In this document: one piece after another, positions 1 to 6,957 of the stretch
Position numbering within the stretch: position 1 is the first letter of the stretch
How the letters are laid out: each line of letters starts with the position of its first letter
Source: an uncultured Eubacteriales bacterium
GTDB taxonomy: Bacteria; Bacillota; Clostridia; Oscillospirales; CAG-382
NCBI GenBank assembly: GCA_900546385.1
Contig: URCT01000070.1
Span: forward strand, 1 to 14,016
Length of the DNA: 14,016 nt
Direction of reading: 5' to 3'
Program-made: the position numbers and the translations under genes
The notes under the pieces: model-generated
Databases searched by the model: none
Seen by the model: only the letters and a program-made list of their open reading frames with translations
What the model was told of the DNA's origin: nothing

Positions 1-1
1 C

Positions 2-3000
2 GTTCCCGAAGATGCGTCCTTCCGCGACGGCTTGCTTCTTTTGTACAATGCCGGTATCGTGATGGGCAGCGACGCGGTCGGCACCTTCAACCCGGATGCC
101 GCTATTACGCGCGCCGAAGCGGCGGCCATCATCAACCGCGTGGCGCTTCCCGAAAAGCGGCTTCATAAGACGCTTGACAAGATCTCGTACTCCGACGCGT
201 ATTTGCTGGCACAGAACGATTCCATGGCGAGCGAAAAAGAAGGCATCGCTTCCGGCTGGCTGCTCGATAACCGCGGCGGCATTCAGCGCACATCGCTCAC
301 CGAGGGCTATGGCACGCTGTATGACCGCGACACGGAAGCCGGTGTGGCCTATATCCGTGAGTTCAACAAGTTTTCCACCGGAAAGGTTGTGCTGGATACG
401 TCGCTCACCGCCAAAGGCGACGGCATTTATCTTGAATTCCGCAATGACAGCGGCGATGCGGTGTACCGTGCTGAAATAAAGGACGGCGCATGGCAGGTGC
501 TTGGCTCTGACGGCAGCTATACAAAGTTATGCGACATCGAGGATGAGACGGAATTTTCGTTCTATGTCACGGTCGATTTAGACAATCTTCGCAGTACGAC
601 CTTCATCAACGCCAAAGACTGCGGTACGTATCCGCTTTCCGTTCCGAAAGACAAGGCGAATATCTTGAATTTCTGCTTTGCCACGACCGAAAAGGCAATG
701 GGTATCCTAACGCCCGGCCGAACTGAAATGTTTGTCAACTATGCGGTCAACGACAACTTTTTGCAAGACGCGAAAGATGCGCTGCCGTTTGATTGGACGG
801 GCGACGCTGTCACAAGCGATCATGCCCTGAAACTAAATAAAGGCGTGTCCGGCAAATACTTCGGCGCGGTCAGCGGAAACGTGGTTGCCGCGTTCGAAAT
901 GCTGCTCCCGAAGAATGAAAATGTTAGCTATACGCTCACGCACGACGGCGCGGCGGTCGCTGTTTTCGAAGCCAAGGACGGCGTTTTCTCGGTCAACGGC
1001 ACGCAGGTCTACACCGACGCGGTCGCAAACCTTTGGTATCGCCTGCGTTTCGAGCTTGATACGGCAAGCAAGACGATTCTTGTCAAGGTCAACGGCCGAA
1101 AGACCGAAACCGTTCCGTTTGCTTCAGCTGCTTCGAGCGTCAGTGCCCTTTCGGTGGAAAACAAAGCCGACACGGCGGTCTATTTCGATAACTTCCGCGT
1201 GTACCGCACCTTCGAACACGACGATTACGTTCCGACGCCGGTCAAGCCGGCAGGCGAAGAGAACTATCTTGTCGGTATGAACGTCTGCCCGTTGTGGCAA
1301 AACGGCAAGCATTACGGTTGGTCGTGCATCACGCCGTATGACGATATTAAGCCGGTGCTTGGCTACTACGACGAATCAAGACCCGAAACAGCCGATTGGG
1401 AAATTAAGTATTTGGTCGAACATGGAATCGATTTCCAGACGTTCTGCGTGTTCTTCACCCAAAAGAACGGTTCGGTGTGCTTGAACAACGACGGCTATCC
1501 GCATTTATACGAAGGCTTCATGAACGCAAAATATGCGGATATGACCAAGTTCTGCGCCATTCTCGAAACGGCAAACGCGGCCTCCGCGTCAACTCTTGAA
1601 GAGTGGAAGAACGCGTATGTGCCGTATATCATCGAAAATCTCATCAAGGACGAACGGTATGTCGTCATCGACAACAAGCCGCTTATCATGGTGTTTGGTG
1701 CGGACGCTATCAAGAGACGCGCCGGCAGCACGGAAAATGCAAGAGCCATGTTCGATTATCTCGAAGAAGAACTCAAAAAGCTCGGCTATGACGGCGCGAT
1801 TTATCTGGCCGCTGTCGTGCCCGGTTCGAATGTAAACGAATGCGAAGCCCTCGGCTATGACGGCACGTTCGCCTACAACTGGGGCACAAACGGCTATTCG
1901 CTCGGCGAAAACAAGAGCTGGAATTTAAGCTTCGGCAAACGCACCGATGTCTACCATGTCCCGACGGTTTCGGTCGGCTTCAACAATGTGGGGTGGGCAG
2001 GCACGCGCCGTCCGCTGATGAGTTTATCCGATTACAAATCGGCTCTTACCTGGGTGCGCGACGAATATCTGCCGGAACACGCCAAAGACACATGGCAGAA
2101 GAATTTCATGCTTCTTTCGACGTGGAACGAATACGGCGAAGGCACGTATATCATGCCGACAGCCGATGAAAAGGGCTTTGGCTATCTCGATGCCGTGCGT
2201 GAGGTCTATACCGATGAAAAGGCCGATGCTTCGGTCAATACCGTTCCGACCGAAACGCAGAAAGAGCGCATTAACCACCTGTATCCGCAGTACAGACGGC
2301 TCTTAAGAAGAGAGGGCTTCTACGGCTCGGCGGCAGAGTTAACCGACGAAACGCTGGAGACCGTTTATGCAATCGACCTTTCGAAGCTTAGCGCAGACGA
2401 TTATGCTGTCGCGAACATAAACGATGTGTTCCAAGACGAAAACGGTCTTACCGGAACGGCCGAAAACGGCGACCCGAACATTTCGCTCAAGGCCTCCTAC
2501 ATCACGCCTTTAAATCTCGATTTGAGCGGGATCGACGCACTGCGCCTGACGGCCAAGATCCCGACCGGCACGGTGTTCCAGATCTTCTATAAAACAAGCG
2601 AAGAAGGCTCGCTCGACGAAAACAAGAGCGTCTATGTGCGCTCCGGCTCGGACGACTTTGAAACGGTCATCATCGATATGACAAACGCCAAAAAATGGAG
2701 CGGAACGCTCACCGGTATCCGCCTTGACCCGGGTTCGGTAAAGGATTCTGAGGTTTCCGTAAAATCGCTTGAATTCTTGGCAAAACCGCGTGCAAACGAA
2801 AGCAATATCGGTACGGACACCATTTATATCAACGGCTTTGACGTGAAAATGACGCTTCCGTCCGAAAAGGCCTCCGACGGCGATATCCTCGTTGCATTTG
2901 ACCAAACCATCGGTCTTGATTTCCGCTTAAACGCGTTTGCCGAATGGTCAAAGGCGGACGGAACATTGAAACTGAGCTTCAAAAAGCATACTGTTGTCTT

Positions 3001-4222
3001 TACGGTCGGCGACGATACCTATACCGTGGACGGTGCCGCGAAGAAGCTTCCGTATAAAATCCACACCACCGACGGACTGCCCATGCTTCCCATGAAAGCC
3101 CTCTCCGACGCTGTCGGCTTTACCTATTCCGTAAGCGAAACCGGCGACGTGGTCATCGAAACACCGGAAAAGGCCTACTACGACGAGCTTGCCGCAACGC
3201 ACAAGGACGGTGCATGGGAATTCAACACGCCGGGCGATACCGAAGGCTGGACCAGCTCGGAAATGAAACTTGCCGTGGATGAGGGCTATATGGCGTGCGA
3301 ATCGCTCGACCAGAATAAAGACCCGAAGATCCGCTTCAAAAAGACGCTTTCGCTGGTTGCCAACAAATATGCTTCGATGGAGATCCGTGTGCGCTACAAG
3401 TACACCTCCAAAGGGCCGCATACCATGACCATGTACTTCTCGACCGATAAAGCACCCGGCATGAACAAAAACAAACCCATCTATCTGCCGTTAAAATCCA
3501 ATGACAGCGGCGGCGAATGGGAGATCTATACGGTCGATCTGAAGGAGAACAAGAATTGGAGCGATACCATTACCGGACTTCGTTTCGACCCGTTCAACAC
3601 CTATGGGCAAATCGATATCGACTATATCCGCTTTATCGAGGATCCGGACTTTGACGAAGAAGCCGAAGCAAGAAGAATTGCCGAGGAGGAGGCCGCCCGC
3701 CTTGCCGCCGAAGAAGCGGAACGCGCACGCGGCGCTTACATCACAAACGGCGACGCCGAGGGCGAAGAGGTCGGCTTTACCTCCGGCAACGGCGTTGTGT
3801 CGATCGTCGAAGACCCGACAAATTCCAAAAACCATTGCTATCTCTTCATGCCGAAGGATGACGGAAAAGTTTGGTTGTACTCCAACCATAAAGAGTATTG
3901 GACGCCGGGCAAGACCTATAAGGTGAGCCTTGACGCGATGATCGCTTCGCATGGCTTGAATACGGAATTGCCAACCAGTTTCAAGGCGGCGTTGATTCCG
4001 AACATCCGCTTTAAGGATCCGGAAAAGGGCGTTGACCACGGGCAGGGCGGCAGCGTTATTGCCGCGTATGCCGGAAAGTGGACACACGCCGAGTTTGAAT
4101 TCACCGTTCCGGAACGCACCACCGACCGGTCGGGCGATGAGTTCTGCATTTATGCCGATCCGATACAGGATAAGGGAATCGGCTTCTATCTCGATAACAT
4201 TACCTTAACGGCTGTCGAATAA
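2..4222 (+). CDS. Multimodular SLH-anchored surface protein with GH99/WbsX-like domain (5' partial)
   Basis: The frame is open from the first base, so the true start lies outside the window; 1406 residues are visible (numbered from base 2). Residues 1-47 are the end of an SLH repeat (FRDG...GIVMGSD...FNPDAAITRAEAA), which in this family binds secondary cell-wall polymer and fixes the protein to the surface. Residues about 85-400 look like two beta jelly-roll modules. Residues about 420-775 resemble the GH99/WbsX-like fold: GYYDESRPE near 454, GIDFQTFCVFF near 475, and WNEYGEG with candidate acid residue E710. Two related beta-sandwich modules (about 803-927 and 1070-1213) flank a copper-amine-oxidase-N-like stalk domain (about 938-1057). 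An Ala/Glu/Arg-rich helix (about 1218-1244) precedes a C-terminal carbohydrate-binding-like module starting near YITNGDAEG. The role inferred is glycan binding or hydrolysis at the cell surface; the substrate cannot be read from sequence. Domain boundaries are estimates, and GH99-like versus WbsX-like is unresolved. Confidence 0.9.
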   Translation, partial: VPEDASFRDGLLLLYNAGIVMGSDAVGTFNPDAAITRAEAAAIINRVALPEKRLHKTLDKISYSDAYLLAQNDSMASEKEGIASGWLLDNRGGIQRTSLTEGYGTLYDRDTEAGVAYIREFNKFSTGKVVLDTSLTAKGDGIYLEFRNDSGDAVYRAEIKDGAWQVLGSDGSYTKLCDIEDETEFSFYVTVDLDNLRSTTFINAKDCGTYPLSVPKDKANILNFCFATTEKAMGILTPGRTEMFVNYAVNDNFLQDAKDALPFDWTGDAVTSDHALKLNKGVSGKYFGAVSGNVVAAFEMLLPKNENVSYTLTHDGAAVAVFEAKDGVFSVNGTQVYTDAVANLWYRLRFELDTASKTILVKVNGRKTETVPFASAASSVSALSVENKADTAVYFDNFRVYRTFEHDDYVPTPVKPAGEENYLVGMNVCPLWQNGKHYGWSCITPYDDIKPVLGYYDESRPETADWEIKYLVEHGIDFQTFCVFFTQKNGSVCLNNDGYPHLYEGFMNAKYADMTKFCAILETANAASASTLEEWKNAYVPYIIENLIKDERYVVIDNKPLIMVFGADAIKRRAGSTENARAMFDYLEEELKKLGYDGAIYLAAVVPGSNVNECEALGYDGTFAYNWGTNGYSLGENKSWNLSFGKRTDVYHVPTVSVGFNNVGWAGTRRPLMSLSDYKSALTWVRDEYLPEHAKDTWQKNFMLLSTWNEYGEGTYIMPTADEKGFGYLDAVREVYTDEKADASVNTVPTETQKERINHLYPQYRRLLRREGFYGSAAELTDETLETVYAIDLSKLSADDYAVANINDVFQDENGLTGTAENGDPNISLKASYITPLNLDLSGIDALRLTAKIPTGTVFQIFYKTSEEGSLDENKSVYVRSGSDDFETVIIDMTNAKKWSGTLTGIRLDPGSVKDSEVSVKSLEFLAKPRANESNIGTDTIYINGFDVKMTLPSEKASDGDILVAFDQTIGLDFRLNAFAEWSKADGTLKLSFKKHTVVFTVGDDTYTVDGAAKKLPYKIHTTDGLPMLPMKALSDAVGFTYSVSETGDVVIETPEKAYYDELAATHKDGAWEFNTPGDTEGWTSSEMKLAVDEGYMACESLDQNKDPKIRFKKTLSLVANKYASMEIRVRYKYTSKGPHTMTMYFSTDKAPGMNKNKPIYLPLKSNDSGGEWEIYTVDLKENKNWSDTITGLRFDPFNTYGQIDIDYIRFIEDPDFDEEAEARRIAEEEAARLAAEEAERARGAYITNGDAEGEEVGFTSGNGVVSIVEDPTNSKNHCYLFMPKDDGKVWLYSNHKEYWTPGKTYKVSLDAMIASHGLNTELPTSFKAALIPNIRFKDPEKGVDHGQGGSVIAAYAGKWTHAEFEFTVPERTTDRSGDEFCIYADPIQDKGIGFYLDNITLTAVE

Positions 4223-4239
4223 AACAGCGAAAGCTGTTT
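4222..4239 (+). terminator. Short hairpin at the stop codon of the SLH protein gene
   Basis: A perfect 7-bp inverted repeat (AAACAGC / GCTGTTT) with a GAAA tetraloop begins at the last base of the stop codon. The three Ts end the stem and are followed by CG, so the U-tract is short. It could be a weak terminator or an mRNA 3'-end stabiliser. Confidence 0.4.
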
Positions 4240-4283
4240 CGTATAAGCGCGTGAGTGAAAACCAGCTCACCTCTCTCCTTTTT

Positions 4284-4342
4284 CGGAATGGCTCTTTGCG
4301 CGTTCAGAGAGCCGTTCCGCAAGAAATTTGCGCATTTCTTTT
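4284..4342 (+). other. Two consecutive hairpins in the spacer before the secreted protein gene
   Basis: The first hairpin pairs 4284-4295 with 4308-4319: 12 bp, with one G-T wobble, around a 12-base loop. The second pairs 4321-4327 with 4334-4340 (AAGAAAT / ATTTCTT) and runs into TTTT, so it resembles a weak intrinsic terminator. With the GAAA hairpin at 4222-4239, the 151-base spacer holds three stem-loops. They could terminate the upstream gene or form a structured 5' leader for the downstream one. I found no convincing sigma-A promoter in the spacer. Confidence 0.4.
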
Positions 4343-4373
4343 AACATATACCATTTAGAAAGGAAGCATTTTT

Positions 4374-5168
4374 ATGAAAAAGCATTTGCTGCGTGCCGTT
4401 TTGATTGCGGCACTTGCCGTGACAGCGGCGTTCGGCACGGCCGCGTTTGACGCCGAACCGGTGGAAAGCGCGTCGGAGCGCGTCTCCACGGCAAACGAAA
4501 TGGCCTTGTCCGAGGAATCCGCCTCCTTGGCGATGGACGCAAACGGCGAAATCAAGCTGACCTTTGGCCTTCAAGCCGTACCGCAGGTAAATGTCGGCAC
4601 GACCGAAGCCTCTTATGAAATTTCCGATGACGGCGAATACGGCTATGTCACCGTCACCGGCAAGGGCTATGCCGGTATTGTGACGGTTACAGCCGGCGAG
4701 GAAACCAAAACCGTGCATTTGTACGGCGGTTCGAAATCCAAGCCGGGTCTTAACATCTACACCGGCACGGTCGATGCCTTGAAATTCGGTGCGGATACCA
4801 CCTATAAAAACGATGGCAAAAACTTCACCGGCACGACGGCAAACGGCGTGAAATACACCGGTGCGGTCAACTACAGCAAAGCAAACGGCATTCGCATCCT
4901 TTATGATACCGATGCCGACACCGGCGACATTCGCTTTACCGGCGTTACAATCGGTCTTGACGGCGCGTACACCAAAAACGGCATCACCTATGCCAACCGC
5001 TATGCCGAACGCTTTACCGCCCGTCCGTATGTGAAAATCGGCGATGTGACCTATTACGGTGCCTGCTATACCACAAGCCTTGTCGAAAAGGCGCAAGCCC
5101 TTATTGACAGCGGCGATACAAACGAAGAATACCGCACGATTGTGGAGCAGGCCGGGAAAGAGGCATAA
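4374..5168 (+). CDS. Secreted protein of unknown function
   Basis: A 264-residue protein. The start is supported by AGAAAGGAAG about eight bases upstream. It opens with a Sec signal peptide: MKKHLLR, then a hydrophobic Ala/Leu/Val core, with likely cleavage after residue 24 (GTAA|FDAE). There is no lipobox cysteine and no SLH, LPXTG or dockerin motif, so release or loose wall association is most likely. Residues about 50-120 read like a small Ig-like beta domain (YVTVTGKGYAGIVTVTAG). Residues about 150-245 (ANGIRILYDTD, then RFTARPYVKIGDVTYYG) resemble, from memory, a beta-rich C-terminal module common in clostridial gut surface proteins. No catalytic signature is visible and no function is assigned. 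A microprotein gene begins three bases after the stop, so the two are probably co-transcribed. Confidence 0.88.
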   Translation: MKKHLLRAVLIAALAVTAAFGTAAFDAEPVESASERVSTANEMALSEESASLAMDANGEIKLTFGLQAVPQVNVGTTEASYEISDDGEYGYVTVTGKGYAGIVTVTAGEETKTVHLYGGSKSKPGLNIYTGTVDALKFGADTTYKNDGKNFTGTTANGVKYTGAVNYSKANGIRILYDTDADTGDIRFTGVTIGLDGAYTKNGITYANRYAERFTARPYVKIGDVTYYGACYTTSLVEKAQALIDSGDTNEEYRTIVEQAGKEA

Positions 5169-5171
5169 CAC

Positions 5172-5300
5172 ATGAAAAAGACTTATCATGCACCGCGTGC
5201 CGCTTGGACGGAATTTCCGGCAGAGGACATTTTGGAGGGCAGTGCGGCATACGGGGATGCTGAAATCGATGTCGGCGCGTTGGACGACGAAGCGGAATGA
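5172..5300 (+). CDS. 42-residue acidic microprotein
   Basis: A short frame starting three bases after the stop of the secreted protein gene, with a good ribosome binding site (AAAGAGG at 5157-5163, eight bases before ATG). It encodes 42 residues beginning MKKTYHAPRAAWTEF, with AEDIL in the middle and an acidic tail ending LDDEAE. About 11 residues are acidic and three are Lys/Arg. It has no signal peptide, membrane segment or cysteine. The plan M-K-K-x-Y-x-x-P followed by an E-D-hydrophobic motif recalls small hypothetical proteins often seen in Clostridia and Bacteroides; that is memory, not a search result. Candidate roles are a small partner or regulator of the secreted protein, or a ribosomally made peptide precursor. 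No modifying enzyme is nearby, so neither role is established. Confidence 0.65.
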   Translation: MKKTYHAPRAAWTEFPAEDILEGSAAYGDAEIDVGALDDEAE

Positions 5301-5410
5301 GTGAAACGCGCGATAGGGGAGAACGAGACGTTTTCCTTCGAAGATAAGAAAATGCAAGAGCCGTCCCGGCCTCTGTCCGCGTCTCTTGAAAAAAGAAAAA
5401 CGTAAAACAT

Positions 5411-5460
5411 ACAAAAATGCCACCCGACGGCTTGAAAACTTGGCCGATCGGGTGGCATTT
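5411..5460. terminator. Bidirectional terminator between convergent units
   Basis: A perfect 13-bp inverted repeat pairs 5415-5427 (AAATGCCACCCGA) with 5448-5460 (TCGGGTGGCATTT) around a 20-base loop. Read on the minus strand the stem ends in TTTTT, which suits the GH30 gene. Read on the plus strand it ends in TTT-A-T, which would close the secreted protein/microprotein unit. It lies between these convergent transcription units. Confidence 0.85.
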
Positions 5461-5529
5461 ATATGCAGGTGAAAAACACGTGTGGAAAGTTGGCCTCATA
5501 CGGCAAGAAAATGGCCGGTTGTCACGGTG

Positions 5530-6819
5530 TCAATCCAAAACAATTGTGTTGAAGGAACGAGGCTTCAGCGTATAGCTTGTATTTTCAAGCGAAACCGTCT
5601 TTTCGAAACCAAAGGGGTTTACAATAACCGCTACACGGCTGCCGTCCGCATTTTCAAAAACCGTTGTGTTGCTGCTGAAATCGCCCGTTGTCGCTAACAT
5701 AACTGCGCCGCGTTTGACGAATTTTGCAAAATGCTTGACCAAATAAAACTCCGGATTGTACCGGTATTCACCGTTTTTCACCGAAATCAGCGAATTCTGA
5801 CGCCAGCCCCATGAAGATAATCCGTCGTTGTCCAAAGCCATATTCCAATAGACGTTCGCACGTGCGCCGTTCTTGAAATAATGATGATACATTTCATAGG
5901 TATACATTGCATAATCCCAGGTATTGTTTCCGTCGCCGCATTCGCCCTCACTGTGAATAAAAGCGACTTCCGGATAATCCTCGGCCGCCTGCGCTATCGC
6001 AAATTTTCCGGCCCATTGGAAGGCAATGCCCTTGATATGCTCTCTGCATTTCTTGTTTTGCATAACGCTGCCCACATACTGATAATACCGGGTATAGCTT
6101 GCTCTGGCATCCGTTTCCGGGCCATTATACGTTCCAAACCAGATTTCTGCCAAATCACCGATTTCATCGATCAAATAACCGTCTAAGAATTTCTCGATAA
6201 GCGCCGGCGACCACAGGCACGACGGAAATTTTTGATCCGAAATGAACTCGTTCTGGAAGCAGATCTGTTCGATTCGAATGCCGTTCTTGGCATATTCCTC
6301 CAAATAGCGTCGGAAATACCGCGCATACGCTTTCAGATTTTCATCGGTCTCGACTAACCGCCCGTAATTACACACCTTCGGGAACTTCATCCAGGTAGGC
6401 GGACTCCACGGAGAAGCGAAAAAATGTAATTCCGAAGAACGCTTTTGCGCTTCGCGGATAGCCGGGAGGATGTATTTGCGGTCGCGATCGATGGAAAAGT
6501 GTTCCATCGCATAGTCGCCTTCTGTTTCATCGTAGCTGTACCAGCTTTCTGCAAAGTCGTTTGCTCCGATCGACAGCCGGCAATAATCAAAGCCGCAGTG
6601 TTCCTTGCCGAATAATTCGTCAAATATTGCGTTTTGCTTGTCCTCTGCAAGCTCTAAAACCGCCTTGGCACAGATTTCGCTGATACAGCATCCCCAGCCG
6701 TACAGCGGCTTTCCGATCGGTTTTCCGATAAGGATTTTACTGTCTGTATCTGCCGCATCCTTCGAAAGGCGATTGTTAGTGCTCCAAAGCTCGTTTTCTG
6801 TACTGGATATCCAAACCAT
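5530..6819 (-). CDS. Glycoside hydrolase family 30 enzyme (glucosylceramidase-like), cytoplasmic
   Basis: A 429-residue protein. I chose the ATG at 6819 because TCGGAGGATACGAT sits directly before it; an upstream in-frame ATG at 6882 would overlap the promoter and lacks a site. GH30 landmarks appear in order: YGWGCCISE (40-48), corresponding to the family's GFGG(A)FTE; RLSIGANDFA and YSYDETEGDY (81-103); ASPWSPPTWMK (135-145); FQNEF with candidate acid/base E191; and HSEGEC with candidate nucleophile E291. The C-terminus (about 375-429) is the short beta-sandwich that packs on the GH30 barrel. There is no signal peptide, so it probably hydrolyses imported beta-linked oligosaccharides (beta-glucoside, 1,6-glucan, xyloside or fucoside); the exact bond cannot be told. 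The residue after E191 is Phe, where most members have Pro. Hand-counted GC in four 60-base lines averages about 46%, lower than in the neighbouring fucosidase. Confidence 0.9.
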   Translation of the reverse strand: MVWISSTENELWSTNNRLSKDAADTDSKILIGKPIGKPLYGWGCCISEICAKAVLELAEDKQNAIFDELFGKEHCGFDYCRLSIGANDFAESWYSYDETEGDYAMEHFSIDRDRKYILPAIREAQKRSSELHFFASPWSPPTWMKFPKVCNYGRLVETDENLKAYARYFRRYLEEYAKNGIRIEQICFQNEFISDQKFPSCLWSPALIEKFLDGYLIDEIGDLAEIWFGTYNGPETDARASYTRYYQYVGSVMQNKKCREHIKGIAFQWAGKFAIAQAAEDYPEVAFIHSEGECGDGNNTWDYAMYTYEMYHHYFKNGARANVYWNMALDNDGLSSWGWRQNSLISVKNGEYRYNPEFYLVKHFAKFVKRGAVMLATTGDFSSNTTVFENADGSRVAVIVNPFGFEKTVSLENTSYTLKPRSFNTIVLD

Positions 6820-6872
6820 ATCGTATCCTCCGATTTGTAAGAACATATTGCCGATGCAATACCGGCACATAC

Positions 6873-6881
6873 AGTATAGCA
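6873..6881 (-). promoter_or_regulatory. Candidate extended -10 promoter for the GH30 gene
   Basis: The minus strand reads TGCTATACT, an extended -10 (TG-n-TATACT, one change from TATAAT), about 55 bases before the GH30 start. No good -35 is seen 16-18 bases upstream, as is common for extended -10 promoters. It lies in the 138-base gap after the fucosidase gene, so GH30 may be transcribed both by read-through and by itself. Confidence 0.5.
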
Positions 6882-6957
6882 TAAGTTCCGAAAAAAGCTA
6901 TGCGGAATGTTGCGAAACAAGAGACAAATATTGCTTTTTAGCGTTTTTGACACGCTG

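Noticed and set aside
32..34. TTG as a possible start of the giant surface protein
   Set aside because: The same frame continues upstream to the window edge with SLH sequence (FRDG), so this codon is internal.
5301..5405. A 34-codon frame starting with GTG directly after the microprotein stop codon
   Set aside because: It has no convincing ribosome binding site, a GTG start, and a Lys/Arg/Glu-rich product with no recognisable pattern. It is more likely untranslated 3' sequence before the terminator.
4341..5423. Long minus-strand open frame (360 codons) opposite the secreted protein and microprotein
   Set aside because: The opposite strand has a signal peptide and good ribosome sites; this frame has neither, and it runs through the terminator region.
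6936..6957. Small inverted repeat (AGCGT / ACGCT) after the fucosidase gene
   Set aside because: It has only five pairs and no T-run on the minus strand, so it is not called as a terminator.
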